A stretch of 64,000 bases of DNA from an uncultured SAR86 cluster bacterium (GCA_902525735.1 CABZIF010000004.1:32596-96595); one strand, 5' to 3'. Numbered from the stretch's first letter, positions 48,050 through 56,909 are shown. Made by a program: numbers and translations. Notes: a model not told the origin generated them from the sequence alone.

Positions 48050-48082
48050 CTAAGTATAAAGTTTAATTTTCTCACAAAATTT

Positions 48083-48088
48083 TATACT
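48083..48088 (+). promoter_or_regulatory. Possible -10 hexamer for bcp
   Basis: TATACT 33 bases before the bcp ATG, followed by an aggatta ribosome site. It is one arm of an 8-base inverted repeat with AGTATAAA at 48053-48060 that spans the divergent dapA/bcp spacer. The -35 is poor. Confidence 0.3.
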
Positions 48089-48121
48089 ATTTGTATCTAA
48101 ATAGATAAAAGGATTAATAAT

Positions 48122-48589
48122 ATGAGCGTTAAAATAAATAGAAAGGTTAAAGAATTTAAAGTTTCTGCTACCAATGAATTAGAAATTGATTCATCTGACT
48201 TAATTGGTAAGAGTTATGTTATATATTTTTATCCTAAGGATAATACCCCTGGGTGTACCCAAGAAGGTGAAGATTTTAGAGATCTTTATAAAGAATTTAA
48301 GAAGTTAAAAACTGAAATCTATGGTGTCTCAAGAGATAGCTTAAAATCTCATGAGGGATTTAAAGAGAAATACAAATATCCTTTCGAGTTGATATCTGAT
48401 ACTGAAGAAAAATTATGTAATTTATTTGATGTAATCAAAGAAAAAAATATGTATGGCAAAAAGTATATGGGAATAGAAAGAAGCACTTTTCTAATTGATA
48501 AAGAAGGAAAATTATCTGCTGAATGGAGAAAGGTAAAGGTTAACGGTCACGCTGCAGAAGTTTTAGAAGAGGTTAAAAAAATTAGCTAG
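48122..48589 (+). CDS. bcp: Thiol peroxidase Bcp (peroxiredoxin Q)
   Basis: 155 residues (E. coli 156). It reduces hydroperoxides. The peroxidatic Cys45 is in YPKDNTPGCTQEGEDF. E. coli Bcp has a resolving Cys five residues later; here that position is Glu50, and no other Cys is near, so this looks like the one-Cys form that depends on an outside thiol. Its last 8 bases overlap the end of the perM-like gene. The dapA/bcp/perM/bepA neighbourhood is like that in other gammaproteobacteria. Confidence 0.93.
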   Translation: MSVKINRKVKEFKVSATNELEIDSSDLIGKSYVIYFYPKDNTPGCTQEGEDFRDLYKEFKKLKTEIYGVSRDSLKSHEGFKEKYKYPFELISDTEEKLCNLFDVIKEKNMYGKKYMGIERSTFLIDKEGKLSAEWRKVKVNGHAAEVLEEVKKIS

Positions 48590-49637
48590 CTAATTCTTTT
48601 TTAGGCCAAACTTTAAACACCGCTCTTATAAAAGTTGCAATAGGCACAGCTAATAAAAGCCCCCAAAAACCCCAAATTCCGCCAAAAACTAATATCGCAA
48701 GTATAATTAATACCGGATGAAGATTTACTTCGTTACCCATTAATAAAGGAAACAAAACATTACCATCTAATATTTGTATTAATAAATAAACGAACAAGAA
48801 AATAAAAAATGAAGTATCAAGTCCCCACTGAAATAGCCCAATTGCTACTACTGGAATAGTAACCAAAATTGCTCCAAAAAGAGGTATCAAAACTGACATA
48901 CCCACAAGAATTCCTAAAATAACGGAGTAATTAACGCCTAATATTAAAAAAGCTAAAGTTGTTACGGAGCCTACTATGATCATTTCTAGCGCCTTACCTC
49001 GAACATAACCAAATAATTGGGTATTCAAATCACTCCAAATTTGAGACAACAAGATTCTTTTGTTCGGTAAAAAATATGTAACGTAACTGAGCATTTCGCT
49101 TTTATCTTTGAGAAAGAAAAAAACAAGAATTGGAGTCAATATTAAAAATATTAAAGCATTCATTATTGCTGAAAACCCTGTATTGAGTTGAATTAAAACT
49201 TGTTCGGCTATTGATGGAATAAAAGAAGTTGAACTAGCAAAAATTTCTTCTACCTGTTCTGTAGTAAAAAAATTAGGATATCGAGTTATTAAATTGTCAA
49301 ATAAGTTTTGAACAAAAGCTACAATTGCTGGGAGCTCATTTATTAAAGAAGCAATTTGACCTGTAACATAAGGCAGACTCACTAAGACAATCAAATAAAA
49401 AACTAAAAAGATTGTAAAAGAAATGTAGAAAGCTATTTTCTTTGAATAATTTTTGCCTTCAAAAAAATTCATAACTCCGTTAAGCAAATAGGCTATCAAG
49501 ATGCTTACAAAAATTGGTGTAATCGTTGATCCAATAAAATACAGTAAAACTCCCGCAATTATTAGTAAAAAAAGAGCAGCAAATTGCTCTTCTTCATAAA
49601 AATAATTTTTGAAAAAACCTTTTAAATAATCAAACAT
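48582..49637 (-). CDS. perM: AI-2E family transporter (PerM-like permease)
   Basis: 351 residues with about seven to eight hydrophobic helices, including the characteristic NLHPVLIILAILVFGGIWGFWG followed by GLLLAVPIATFIRAVF near the C-terminus (read as two blocks). Family members export autoinducer-2 or act as Na+/H+ antiporters; E. coli PerM has no certain substrate. It is divergent from bepA over 36 bases, as yfgO and bepA are neighbours in E. coli. Confidence 0.85.
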   Translation of the reverse strand: MFDYLKGFFKNYFYEEEQFAALFLLIIAGVLLYFIGSTITPIFVSILIAYLLNGVMNFFEGKNYSKKIAFYISFTIFLVFYLIVLVSLPYVTGQIASLINELPAIVAFVQNLFDNLITRYPNFFTTEQVEEIFASSTSFIPSIAEQVLIQLNTGFSAIMNALIFLILTPILVFFFLKDKSEMLSYVTYFLPNKRILLSQIWSDLNTQLFGYVRGKALEMIIVGSVTTLAFLILGVNYSVILGILVGMSVLIPLFGAILVTIPVVAIGLFQWGLDTSFFIFLFVYLLIQILDGNVLFPLLMGNEVNLHPVLIILAILVFGGIWGFWGLLLAVPIATFIRAVFKVWPKKELAS

Positions 49638-49653
49638 AAAAGAATAATTTTTT

Positions 49654-49659
49654 TATAAT
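49654..49659 (+). promoter_or_regulatory. Candidate -10 hexamer for bepA
   Basis: TATAAT 14 bases before the bepA ATG in the 36-base divergent spacer shared with the perM-like gene. No good -35 is seen. Confidence 0.35.
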
Positions 49660-49673
49660 ATTTATTATTTTAT

Positions 49674-51101
49674 ATGAAAAAATATTTATTTTTGATTTTA
49701 TTCTCTTTATTTGGAGTTTTAGCTAACTCACAAAATAATGATTCTTTGCCCTCATTAGGAGATGCCTCATCGGGTTCTATATCTTTAGCTGGAGAATATG
49801 ATTTAGGAAGATTATGGTTATCTTTATTTAGAAGTTCCGCTAGAGAATATGATGATCCTATTGCAAAAAGCTATGTAAAAGACTTTATGTATAGAATTTC
49901 CGAGACTAGTGAAGTTAGAGATAGAAGATATGAGTTTATTATTTTAGATGATGCTTCAATAAATGCTTTTGCTGCTCCAGGTGGAATAATAGGAATAAAT
50001 ACTGGCATGTTCATAAAAACAGAAACTGAGGGACAGTTTGCTTCAGTCATGTGTCATGAATTAGCACACTTAAGTCAGAGACATTACGCAAGATCTCAAC
50101 AGAACTATAATCCACTAACAAATGCGTTGATACTTCTGGGAAGCGTTGCAACAGCTGTTGTTACTGCAAATCCTCAAGCAATACTTATTGCTCCTGCTTT
50201 GATTCAGCAGTTGGCAACAAATTACACTCGAGAAAATGAAAGAGAGGCTGATAGAATAGGTTTTAGAAATCTCGTAAATGCAGGCTTTGATCCGAGATCA
50301 CAATCACAAATGTTTCAGATTCTTCAAAAATCTCAAAGTGGAATAAATGAAGAATATTCATATCTTTTCACTCACCCAATTCCAAAAGAAAGAATAACCG
50401 ATGCAAGAATTAGAGAAGAAAATGTCGATAATCAGGCAAATTATAGAAATTCTTTGGAATTTTATTTAGTCAAGGCCAGAGCTGAGGTTGCTAATTCAAA
50501 AAATTTTAATTCTCTAAAAGATTTTTATCTCTCAAAACAAAAAAATGATGACTATAAAACTGAGCTTTATAAAAAATATGGATTGTCTTTGGTTTTTAAA
50601 GAACAGAAAAAATACGAAGAATCATTTAAAGCTGCAAGAGAATTACTAAAAGAAATTCCATCAAACCTGATTTTTCAAACAAATATTTTAGAAATCCATT
50701 TAGCTGAAGGAAACTCTTTAGAGGCTATCTCTATAGGAGAAAAACTTTTAAGTGTAAATTTAAACAATTTCTCAATTTCTTACTACCTTGCTAAGGCGTA
50801 TATTTTAGATAACAATCCTGAAAAAGCGGAAGAAATTTTAATTAATTTATCTAAAGAATATCCTAAAGATCCAACTGTCTGGTATGAATTGGCGGAGGCT
50901 CAGGGCTTGGCAGGAAATATTATTGGCCTTCATAGATCTAGGGCTGAATATTTTATTCTTACTGGAAGATATGATTCAGCAATATTTCAATTAAGAGAGG
51001 GATTAAAGTTATCTAAAAATTTTTTTGAAATCAGAGAAAGTATTATCAATAAGCTAGAACAAATTTATAAGACTAAGAGAGCTTTAAAGGATTTAACTTA
51101 A
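49674..51101 (+). CDS. bepA: Outer-membrane-assembly metalloprotease/chaperone BepA
   Basis: 475 residues. A signal peptide (residues 1-20) leads to an M48 zinc protease domain with HELAH (His128, Glu129, His132) and the third ligand Glu in ENEREADRIGF, then a TPR-rich C-terminal half (repeats around NNPEKAEEILINL and DPTVWYELAEAQG). E. coli BepA (487 residues) helps LptD assembly and degrades stalled outer-membrane proteins. With BamB and BamC it rounds out an envelope-quality set in this window. Confidence 0.92.
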   Translation: MKKYLFLILFSLFGVLANSQNNDSLPSLGDASSGSISLAGEYDLGRLWLSLFRSSAREYDDPIAKSYVKDFMYRISETSEVRDRRYEFIILDDASINAFAAPGGIIGINTGMFIKTETEGQFASVMCHELAHLSQRHYARSQQNYNPLTNALILLGSVATAVVTANPQAILIAPALIQQLATNYTRENEREADRIGFRNLVNAGFDPRSQSQMFQILQKSQSGINEEYSYLFTHPIPKERITDARIREENVDNQANYRNSLEFYLVKARAEVANSKNFNSLKDFYLSKQKNDDYKTELYKKYGLSLVFKEQKKYEESFKAARELLKEIPSNLIFQTNILEIHLAEGNSLEAISIGEKLLSVNLNNFSISYYLAKAYILDNNPEKAEEILINLSKEYPKDPTVWYELAEAQGLAGNIIGLHRSRAEYFILTGRYDSAIFQLREGLKLSKNFFEIRESIINKLEQIYKTKRALKDLT

Positions 51102-51103
51102 AT

Positions 51104-51448
51104 TTATTTGGGTAAATTTAATTTCTTATTTCCAGCTAGAAAGTGAATATGGAGATGAAATACTGTTTGTCCTGCTTTTTCTCCATTATTAATTACGATA
51201 TTAAAAGCATCTTCAACATTAAATTTTCTAGACATATTTCCTGCTATTAACATTAAATGACCAAGAAGATTTAAATCTTTCTCCTCAGCATCAGAAAGCT
51301 TTGGTAATGGTTTTTTTGGAATTATTAATAAGTGAAGTGGAGCTTGAGGATTAATATCGTTTATTACAATACATAGATCATCTTCGTAGATAAATTCCGA
51401 AGGAATTTCTTTTTCAATTATCTTTTGAAAAATTGTTTTACTAACCAT
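51104..51448 (-). CDS. hinT: HIT-family purine nucleoside phosphoramidase (HinT-like)
   Basis: 114 residues. The histidine triad reads HLHIH in GQTVFHLHIHFLAG; the N-terminal FQKIIEKEIPSEFIYEDD and the NDINPQAPLHLLIIPK segment are standard for HinT. The enzyme hydrolyses adenosine phosphoramidates. Its start overlaps the crcB stop by 8 bases; it converges on bepA with 2 bases between stops. Confidence 0.92.
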   Translation of the reverse strand: MVSKTIFQKIIEKEIPSEFIYEDDLCIVINDINPQAPLHLLIIPKKPLPKLSDAEEKDLNLLGHLMLIAGNMSRKFNVEDAFNIVINNGEKAGQTVFHLHIHFLAGNKKLNLPK

Positions 51449-51806
51449 TATAAAAAATCTTAAAACCTAAATATGTTGAAAACAAGCATAAAAATAATGT
51501 GAGAGATATATAAACAAAAAAAGTTAAAAAACTTTCGTTGTTGTAAAACACTAAAGCTTCCTTAGTGAAGGCCGAAAATGTAGTAAAAGACCCCAAAAAA
51601 CCTATAGCAATAAAATTATTTATAAATATTGTGTTTCCTTCTTCTTGATTAGAAATAAAATAACCTATTAAAAAACATCCTAATAGATTAACTAGAATTG
51701 TGCCTAAAGGAATACTAAATAATGTAAATTGCGAGAAGTAATTTGAGAGGTAATATCGAAGAGATGCTCCTAAAGCCCCACCAAATCCTATAAAAAAATA
51801 AGTCAT
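51441..51806 (-). CDS. crcB: Fluoride ion exporter CrcB/Fluc
   Basis: 121 residues with four membrane helices. The family start GFGGALGASLRYYLS, the Asn in GTILVNLLGCFLIGYF and the channel segment GFLGSFTTFSAFTKEAL are all clear. Dimers of this protein export fluoride. There is no room for a fluoride riboswitch: tRNA-Lys begins 8 bases upstream. Confidence 0.94.
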   Translation of the reverse strand: MTYFFIGFGGALGASLRYYLSNYFSQFTLFSIPLGTILVNLLGCFLIGYFISNQEEGNTIFINNFIAIGFLGSFTTFSAFTKEALVFYNNESFLTFFVYISLTLFLCLFSTYLGFKIFYNG

Positions 51807-51813
51807 TTTAAAT

Positions 51814-51889
51814 TGGTGGGTCGTATAGGATTCGAACCTATGACCAATTGATTAAAAGCCAACTGCTCTACCAACTGAGCTAACGACCC
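51814..51889 (-). tRNA. tRNA-Lys (anticodon UUU)
   Basis: 76 bases including an encoded CCA end (51814-51816). The acceptor arm is GGGTCGT/ACGACCC, the D-arm has AGCTCAGTTGGTAGAGC, the anticodon loop CTTTTAA gives UUU, and the T-arm has GGTTCGAATCC. All four stems pair. It lies between crcB and the tol-pal operon on the same strand. Confidence 0.97.
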
Positions 51890-51910
51890 AATTTAAGAAA
51901 TTATATCAAA

Positions 51911-52600
51911 TCAACTTTTAAATTTGAGTAATTCTTGTTCGGATAAAATAGACGAACCTGATTCAGGGTAATTAAGTATTACTCGCTCGAAAAAATCAAT
52001 AGCCTCATCGTTTTTTTCTAACTTTATAGATATTAGGCCTAACTTATAAAGTGAAACAGGAACTCTCTCATGTTGAGGAAAATTATTTATTAGTGAAAAG
52101 TATGTCTCATAAGCGTCTTCATTCATTTCTTGAAGAAAATATATTTCAGCTAGCCAGAAATAAGAATCTACTAAATAAGCTCCGTTTGGATATGACAAAA
52201 TGAGCAATCTTAGATTTTCAGCCGCTTCTGAATATCTGGAATTATCTATTAGTTTTAGAGTATTGGACCACAAAGTAAATTCTTCTTCTTCGCCATCCTT
52301 TTCGATTAATTCAGCCAAAGGATTATTTGATTCAATTTTATCTTCAGCCTCTTCTTCTTTTGATAACAGAATTATTGCTTCCAGATCATGGATTCTCTTA
52401 TCTAAATCAACATATCTCGCCTGATTAGATTCATCTAATTTTTGAACTTCAAAAGTATTTGAATCTATTTGATTGGATAATCTAGCTAATTCATTTTCTA
52501 AATTTTCAATTTTTTCTAAAATTAAATCCAAAGAGTCGTCATTTGCCTGTGCATTTGCAGTCACAGCAACAAATAAAAATAAAAAAATAAAATTTTTCAT
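51911..52600 (-). CDS. cpoB: Cell division coordinator CpoB (YbgF)
   Basis: 229 residues. A signal peptide (residues 1-19, ending in ANAQA) precedes a coiled-coil trimerisation region (about 25-75, ILEKIENLENELARLSNQI) and C-terminal TPR repeats (LILSYPNGAYLVDSYFWLAE onward). CpoB coordinates peptidoglycan synthesis with outer-membrane constriction via Tol-Pal. Last gene of the tol-pal operon, 13 bases after pal. Confidence 0.92.
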   Translation of the reverse strand: MKNFIFLFLFVAVTANAQANDDSLDLILEKIENLENELARLSNQIDSNTFEVQKLDESNQARYVDLDKRIHDLEAIILLSKEEEAEDKIESNNPLAELIEKDGEEEEFTLWSNTLKLIDNSRYSEAAENLRLLILSYPNGAYLVDSYFWLAEIYFLQEMNEDAYETYFSLINNFPQHERVPVSLYKLGLISIKLEKNDEAIDFFERVILNYPESGSSILSEQELLKFKS

Positions 52601-52613
52601 AAGACTTAGGATA

Positions 52614-53081
52614 TTAAAATAAAGATATCTCTACCCTTCTATTTTTTTTCCAAGCATTTTCATTTGAATTGATGTCTATTGGTTTCTCTTCTCCATAGGA
52701 AATTACCTTAATTTTAGAAGAAGAAACCCCTTTGATAATTAAATAATTTTTAACTTCTATTGCCCTTTTTTCTCCGAGAGCAAGGTTATATTCCCTTGTT
52801 CCTCTTTCGTCGCAATGACCTTCCAATCTAATTGCTTTAGCATTTTTTGCAAATTCAACATACTCAGAAATGAGATCCTTCGAATCAGAACTTAATGAAG
52901 CTTTATCAAATTCAAAATATATTAAATCATCTAAGTTAGTATCAATTTTATCAACGGATTCATACTTATCACTTTCAGCAGAAGAATAATTAGTTGATGT
53001 TACCAAGTCTGAAACTTGAGTTGCACATCCAATTACTAATGGAAAAATGCTTAATATGATGATTTTATTAAATGTTTTCAT
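52614..53081 (-). CDS. pal: Peptidoglycan-associated lipoprotein Pal
   Basis: 155 residues from the ATG at 53081. A longer ORF start at 53096 would place the ribosome site aaaggag inside the gene; using that site gives the 53081 start. The lipobox ends in VIGC. The OmpA-like domain has YFEFDKASLSSDSKDL, the peptidoglycan-binding LEGHCDERGTREYNLALGEK (20 residues) and ISYGEEKPID. Pal anchors the outer membrane to the wall. Confidence 0.95.
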   Translation of the reverse strand: MKTFNKIIILSIFPLVIGCATQVSDLVTSTNYSSAESDKYESVDKIDTNLDDLIYFEFDKASLSSDSKDLISEYVEFAKNAKAIRLEGHCDERGTREYNLALGEKRAIEVKNYLIIKGVSSSKIKVISYGEEKPIDINSNENAWKKNRRVEISLF

Positions 53082-53086
53082 GAAGG

Positions 53087-53093
53087 CTCCTTT
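53087..53093 (-). promoter_or_regulatory. Ribosome binding site that sets the pal start
   Basis: AAAGGAG on the minus strand five bases before the ATG at 53081. It lies within the first codons of the longer possible reading frame from 53096, which argues against that start. Confidence 0.75.
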
Positions 53094-53148
53094 CATAGTG
53101 AATTATAAATTAATTTAGTAACTTTTATTTTGACAAATATGCTAATTT

Positions 53149-54414
53149 TTAGTTCATGTAAGGTGACCAAGCAGGCTCTCTAACAGAGCCAAATTTAACT
53201 GGTAATGTGAACTTTGATTTTCCGTCTAGAGTAAGGCCAGCTAAGTAACCCTGTGAATTATTTTTTGTAGCATAAATTACTATATTTCCATTAGGAGAAA
53301 TTGTCGGAGATTCATCTAAAGTAGTTTTAGAAATAGTATTAATAAATCTACTTCTAAGCTTTTTTGTTCCAATATGAAAAACTCCGTTATTTCCATGGAC
53401 AAGCACAATATCTTTCCCGTCAGGGAAGTAACTTGCTCTAGCATTATAATCACCATCCAAGGTAACCCTTTTTATTCTATTTGAAGAAACAGTTAATTCA
53501 TAAATTTGTGGAGAGCCCGATCTATTTGAAGTAAAAAGTAATTTCTTGCTATTTGGAGACCAAGCAGGTTCTGTATCAATTCCATAGTGAGTTGTGTGCC
53601 TTGAGATCTTTTTATTCCTGAGATTATAAATATAGATATCAGGATTGCCGGAAGATGACATAACAAATGCTAGTTTTTTATTATCTGGCGACCAAACTGG
53701 AGCGCTATTACTTAAGCCTAGTGTTTTGATTGACTCTCTCTCACCAGAAAATAGATCTTGCATATAAATTTCTGGATAACCTTTTTCAAACGAAACATAA
53801 GCTAATTTTTTTAAGTCTGACGACCAAGAAGGTGACATCAAAGGTGCGGAAGACTCAAATAAAACTTCTTCATCAGTTCCATCTATATCAGAGATACAAA
53901 TTTTATACTCTTCTCTTGATGGGCTAAGAATGTATGCAATTTTTGTATCAAATACTCCATTTAAGCCTGTAATTGATTTATAAACTCGATTACTAATAAC
54001 TTTAGAGATTTTTTCTTTTTCTGAATATTTCCCTGAAACATCTCCTCTTAAAATTAATTTATTTAAAGATATATTGAAAACAAAATATTCAATATTGATA
54101 AATTGAGAATTTTCCTCTTGAAAATTTCCTATGACTACATAATCCACATTAAGAATATTCCAATCTCTATAAAAAAAATTTTCCTCTTTGCTTGGAAAAG
54201 ATAGCATTTCATTTTTTGGTAAAGCCCTAAATTCTCCAAATAAAGTTAAGTTATCCTGAATAAGCGAGGAAATAGACTCACCTATTTTCATATTAGATTT
54301 AAAAGGGACTATTGCGATTTTAGGTGAATCTTTAGAGCCCTGCGAAATTTCAATTTTTAATTTAGCTTCAATTGATAAAGCAAGAAAAGTTAAAAAAATA
54401 AGAAAGATTTTCAT
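53149..54414 (-). CDS. tolB: Tol-Pal system propeller protein TolB
   Basis: 421 residues (E. coli 430). A signal peptide (residues 1-17) leads into an N-terminal domain and a six-bladed propeller with repeated WSPDNKKLAFVMS, WSPNSKKLLFTSNRSGSPQIY and SPTISPNGNIVIYAT. TolB binds Pal and the TolA-dependent machine in the periplasm. It begins 1 base after tolA. Confidence 0.95.
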   Translation of the reverse strand: MKIFLIFLTFLALSIEAKLKIEISQGSKDSPKIAIVPFKSNMKIGESISSLIQDNLTLFGEFRALPKNEMLSFPSKEENFFYRDWNILNVDYVVIGNFQEENSQFINIEYFVFNISLNKLILRGDVSGKYSEKEKISKVISNRVYKSITGLNGVFDTKIAYILSPSREEYKICISDIDGTDEEVLFESSAPLMSPSWSSDLKKLAYVSFEKGYPEIYMQDLFSGERESIKTLGLSNSAPVWSPDNKKLAFVMSSSGNPDIYIYNLRNKKISRHTTHYGIDTEPAWSPNSKKLLFTSNRSGSPQIYELTVSSNRIKRVTLDGDYNARASYFPDGKDIVLVHGNNGVFHIGTKKLRSRFINTISKTTLDESPTISPNGNIVIYATKNNSQGYLAGLTLDGKSKFTLPVKFGSVREPAWSPYMN

Positions 54415-54415
54415 T

Positions 54416-55030
54416 TTATTGATTTTTTGACTTAAAAACTAAATTAAAAGATCTAAAATTTCTCTCAAAATACTTTCTCTCTAAGCCTATTACTTCTGTA
54501 ATAAAAGAAATATTAGATAGTGCCGCCAAAGCTGAATCATCAAATACTTTTTCGCCGCTCGAAGAAATTAAATCAAAACTCAATATTTCACCCGATGGAG
54601 CTAAATTAATAACAAACTCTGCTTGTATATTCTTGTTGATAAGAGAAGGTTTTTTCCAAATTGAATTAATTCTTTCTTGAATCAAAGCTATTCTTATTTG
54701 GACTTCCCTTTTTTGCTTAAGCAATTTAGTTTCAGCAATTTGATCTTTTAAATTTTTTTTTGAGTCAAAATCTAATTGTTTTTTATCAATGGCCTTTAAG
54801 CCTTCAATTGATTCCTTTTTTTTGAAATTATTTTTTAATGATTCATTTTTAATATTCTTTGTTTTTTTTGGAATATTTTCGACATCCATTGGAAAGGTAA
54901 CAAATTCAACTGGTATGGTTTTTATCCTATCTTGTTGGGGAACAAAAATTGAAAAATCTACAGTAAGGATGGCAAACAATAACATATGAACGAAAATAGA
55001 ATTTAAAAGACCGATAAATGAATTAGTCAT
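54416..55030 (-). CDS. tolA: TolA
   Basis: 204 residues, about half of E. coli TolA (421). One membrane helix (about 10-28), a short lysine-rich central part (KNIKNESLKNNFKKKESIEG) and a C-terminal domain (WKKPSLINKNIQAEFVINLAPSGEILSF, read as two blocks) with the TonB-like fold. The central helix that spans the periplasm is much shorter than usual. The start overlaps tolR by 8 bases. Confidence 0.88.
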   Translation of the reverse strand: MTNSFIGLLNSIFVHMLLFAILTVDFSIFVPQQDRIKTIPVEFVTFPMDVENIPKKTKNIKNESLKNNFKKKESIEGLKAIDKKQLDFDSKKNLKDQIAETKLLKQKREVQIRIALIQERINSIWKKPSLINKNIQAEFVINLAPSGEILSFDLISSSGEKVFDDSALAALSNISFITEVIGLERKYFERNFRSFNLVFKSKNQ

Positions 55031-55445
55031 CGACAGGCTCTGTGATAAAATTTATTGAATCAGGTTTTAACTCTTGCAAGAGAGACATTAATTTAGCTAC
55101 TTCTCCAAAAATCACTTCTTTATCTGATCTTACATAAATCACTATTGAATCATTATTTTTTAATATCTTTAAAAGTTCTTCTTTTAACTCAACTATAGAA
55201 AAAGCTTTATTTTTTGAAGATTCAAAATCCAAGAAAAAATCACCGGCGGAGCTTATAGAGATTGTTACATTTTCTAAGTTAGCTTTTTCAATTGGTTGCG
55301 ATTCAACTTCTGGCAAGTCAACATCTATTCCTTGAATCATAAAAGGAGCAGTCACCATAAAAATTACTAAAAGTACTAACATTACATCAACATAAGGAAT
55401 AACGTTGATTTCTGTAAGATATCTTCTTTTTTTTGAAGAGAGCAT
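55023..55445 (-). CDS. tolR: TolR
   Basis: 140 residues (E. coli 142). The proton-channel helix YVDVMLVLLVIFMVTAPFM has the conserved Asp near residue 20. The periplasmic domain follows. With TolQ it converts the proton gradient to force on TolA. It starts 1 base after tolQ ends. Confidence 0.95.
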   Translation of the reverse strand: MLSSKKRRYLTEINVIPYVDVMLVLLVIFMVTAPFMIQGIDVDLPEVESQPIEKANLENVTISISSAGDFFLDFESSKNKAFSIVELKEELLKILKNNDSIVIYVRSDKEVIFGEVAKLMSLLQELKPDSINFITEPVDD

Positions 55446-55446
55446 T

Positions 55447-56091
55447 CTAAGTGTCTTTTTTTGAAAGAACGATTAAAAACTCTTCACTGAAATTAGAATA
55501 ATTTTTTAAAATCTTATCGATATTCGAAACATTCCAGTTGTAAGATATTAGTGCAGGTATCGCAGCAAATAAGCCCAAAGCTGTTGCAACAAGAGCCTCT
55601 GAAATCCCAGGAGCTACTACTGTAATTGAAACTTGTGTTAACTGAGACAAACCTCCAAAAGCATTCATGATGCCCCATACCGTTCCAAATAAGCCAATAA
55701 AAGGGCTCACTGATGCAACTGTAGACAAGAAAGAAAGTTTATTTTCTAAGTGTTCTTCATGACGAGAAATCGTTATTTCCATGACTTTTTTTGTATCATC
55801 TATAGAATTTGATTTTTGATATTCCTCAAAGCCAACAAAAAATATTTGTTCTAATCCAATTTTATTTTCTTTTTTAGAGATATTTAAAAATATAGAATCT
55901 AGTTTATTTTGAGACCAAAAAAATCTTTCAAAAGAAAAAATATCTTTTTTTGCTCTATTAAGTGTCGTCCAACGTTCAAATATAATCCACCATGAACTCA
56001 AAGAAGCTAGAATTAGAATTACCATAACAACTTGAACAACGATGCTGGCTTGCAAAAATAAAGAAAAAATATCTAGTTCAAATGAATTCAA
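55447..56091 (-). CDS. tolQ: TolQ
   Basis: 214 residues (E. coli 230). Three membrane helices: residues 15-35, about 125-147 and 160-182. Conserved LSTVASVSPFIGLFGTVWGI and VVAPGISEALVATALGLFAAI segments identify the ExbB/TolQ family, and the operon fixes it as TolQ. Its start overlaps ybgC by 4 bases. Confidence 0.95.
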   Translation of the reverse strand: MNSFELDIFSLFLQASIVVQVVMVILILASLSSWWIIFERWTTLNRAKKDIFSFERFFWSQNKLDSIFLNISKKENKIGLEQIFFVGFEEYQKSNSIDDTKKVMEITISRHEEHLENKLSFLSTVASVSPFIGLFGTVWGIMNAFGGLSQLTQVSITVVAPGISEALVATALGLFAAIPALISYNWNVSNIDKILKNYSNFSEEFLIVLSKKDT

Positions 56092-56489
56092 CTTGTCTCC
56101 TTAGTCATATTTTTTAGAAGCTTTTCAGGTACAAGCATAGGTTTTTTTGATACATAATTAATCGAACCACAAAATACCTCTGCTTCGCAAATTTTTTCCA
56201 AGTTAGAGTTATAAATAGTTTGTAAAAAATTAAAACTTACTTTTTTTACTTTATTCAAACGAGTTTCAATTTTTATCAATTCATCTAAATTTACTGGCTT
56301 TAGATATTCGATAATTACTTTTCTAACAATAAATATTACTCCGATATCCATTAATTCCTTCTGTTCATAACCTAATAATCTTAAATATTCTGTTCGAGCT
56401 CGCTCACAGAACTTAAGATAATTTGCGTAATACACTACACCTTGCGCGTCTGTATCTTCGTAATAAACTCTGTACTCTATCGAATGCAT
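56088..56489 (-). CDS. ybgC: Tol-Pal-associated acyl-CoA thioesterase YbgC
   Basis: 133 residues (E. coli 134). A 4HBT hot-dog thioesterase with the catalytic signature VYYEDTDAQGVVYYANYLKF. It hydrolyses short acyl-CoAs and is linked to phospholipid metabolism near the Tol complex. It is the first gene of the ybgC-tolQRAB-pal-cpoB set and overlaps tolQ. Confidence 0.94.
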   Translation of the reverse strand: MHSIEYRVYYEDTDAQGVVYYANYLKFCERARTEYLRLLGYEQKELMDIGVIFIVRKVIIEYLKPVNLDELIKIETRLNKVKKVSFNFLQTIYNSNLEKICEAEVFCGSINYVSKKPMLVPEKLLKNMTKETS

Positions 56490-56492
56490 GAA

Positions 56493-56903
56493 TTATTTTT
56501 GATGAGATTTTATATCTTCACTATAAAGAGCTTTTAAAATAAAAATAAAATCACTCCAAGATAAATCGCATGTGTGATTGTTATTTTTTTCTAAGTTAGT
56601 GTTAATGGTATAAAGAGGCACCCTAACCTTTATAGGCCTATTGTTAAATTTATAAATCAAAGCCGGCAATCCTTTGTCTTTTGTGGAGTCTAAAACCTGT
56701 GACCACCATTTTTCTATGGGCTCATTACCTTGACCATAACGTTTACATTCTAAATACCAGTTTCCAAGAATTAAATCTGGAAGAAATTTTTCTCTTGTTT
56801 GTTCTAATATTCTTTTGAGTGGTATTGTTAAATTTAATTCTTTATTAAGGGAATTTGCTATTTCTCTCTCAAATGCAGCTCCTTTATTTCTAGAATTAGT
56901 CAT
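56493..56903 (-). CDS. PDDEXK nuclease, archaeal-Hjc or phage Holliday-junction-resolvase-like
   Basis: 136 residues. The pattern Glu12 (KGAAFEREIANSL), Pro42-Asp43 (LPDLILGN) and Glu52-x-Lys54 (WYLECKRYG) is that of PDDEXK nucleases such as archaeal Hjc and phage resolvases. It lies between yebC and ybgC, where gammaproteobacteria such as Pseudomonas carry ruvC-ruvA-ruvB. It has no similarity to RuvC. Three bases separate it from ybgC. A Holliday-junction-cleaving role is inferred from the fold and the place; restriction-type cleavage is another possibility. Confidence 0.65.
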   Translation of the reverse strand: MTNSRNKGAAFEREIANSLNKELNLTIPLKRILEQTREKFLPDLILGNWYLECKRYGQGNEPIEKWWSQVLDSTKDKGLPALIYKFNNRPIKVRVPLYTINTNLEKNNNHTCDLSWSDFIFILKALYSEDIKSHQK

Positions 56904-56909
56904 ATTTGT

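Noticed and set aside
51807..51813. Fluoride riboswitch before crcB
   Set aside because: Only 7 bases separate the crcB start from tRNA-Lys, so there is no space for one.
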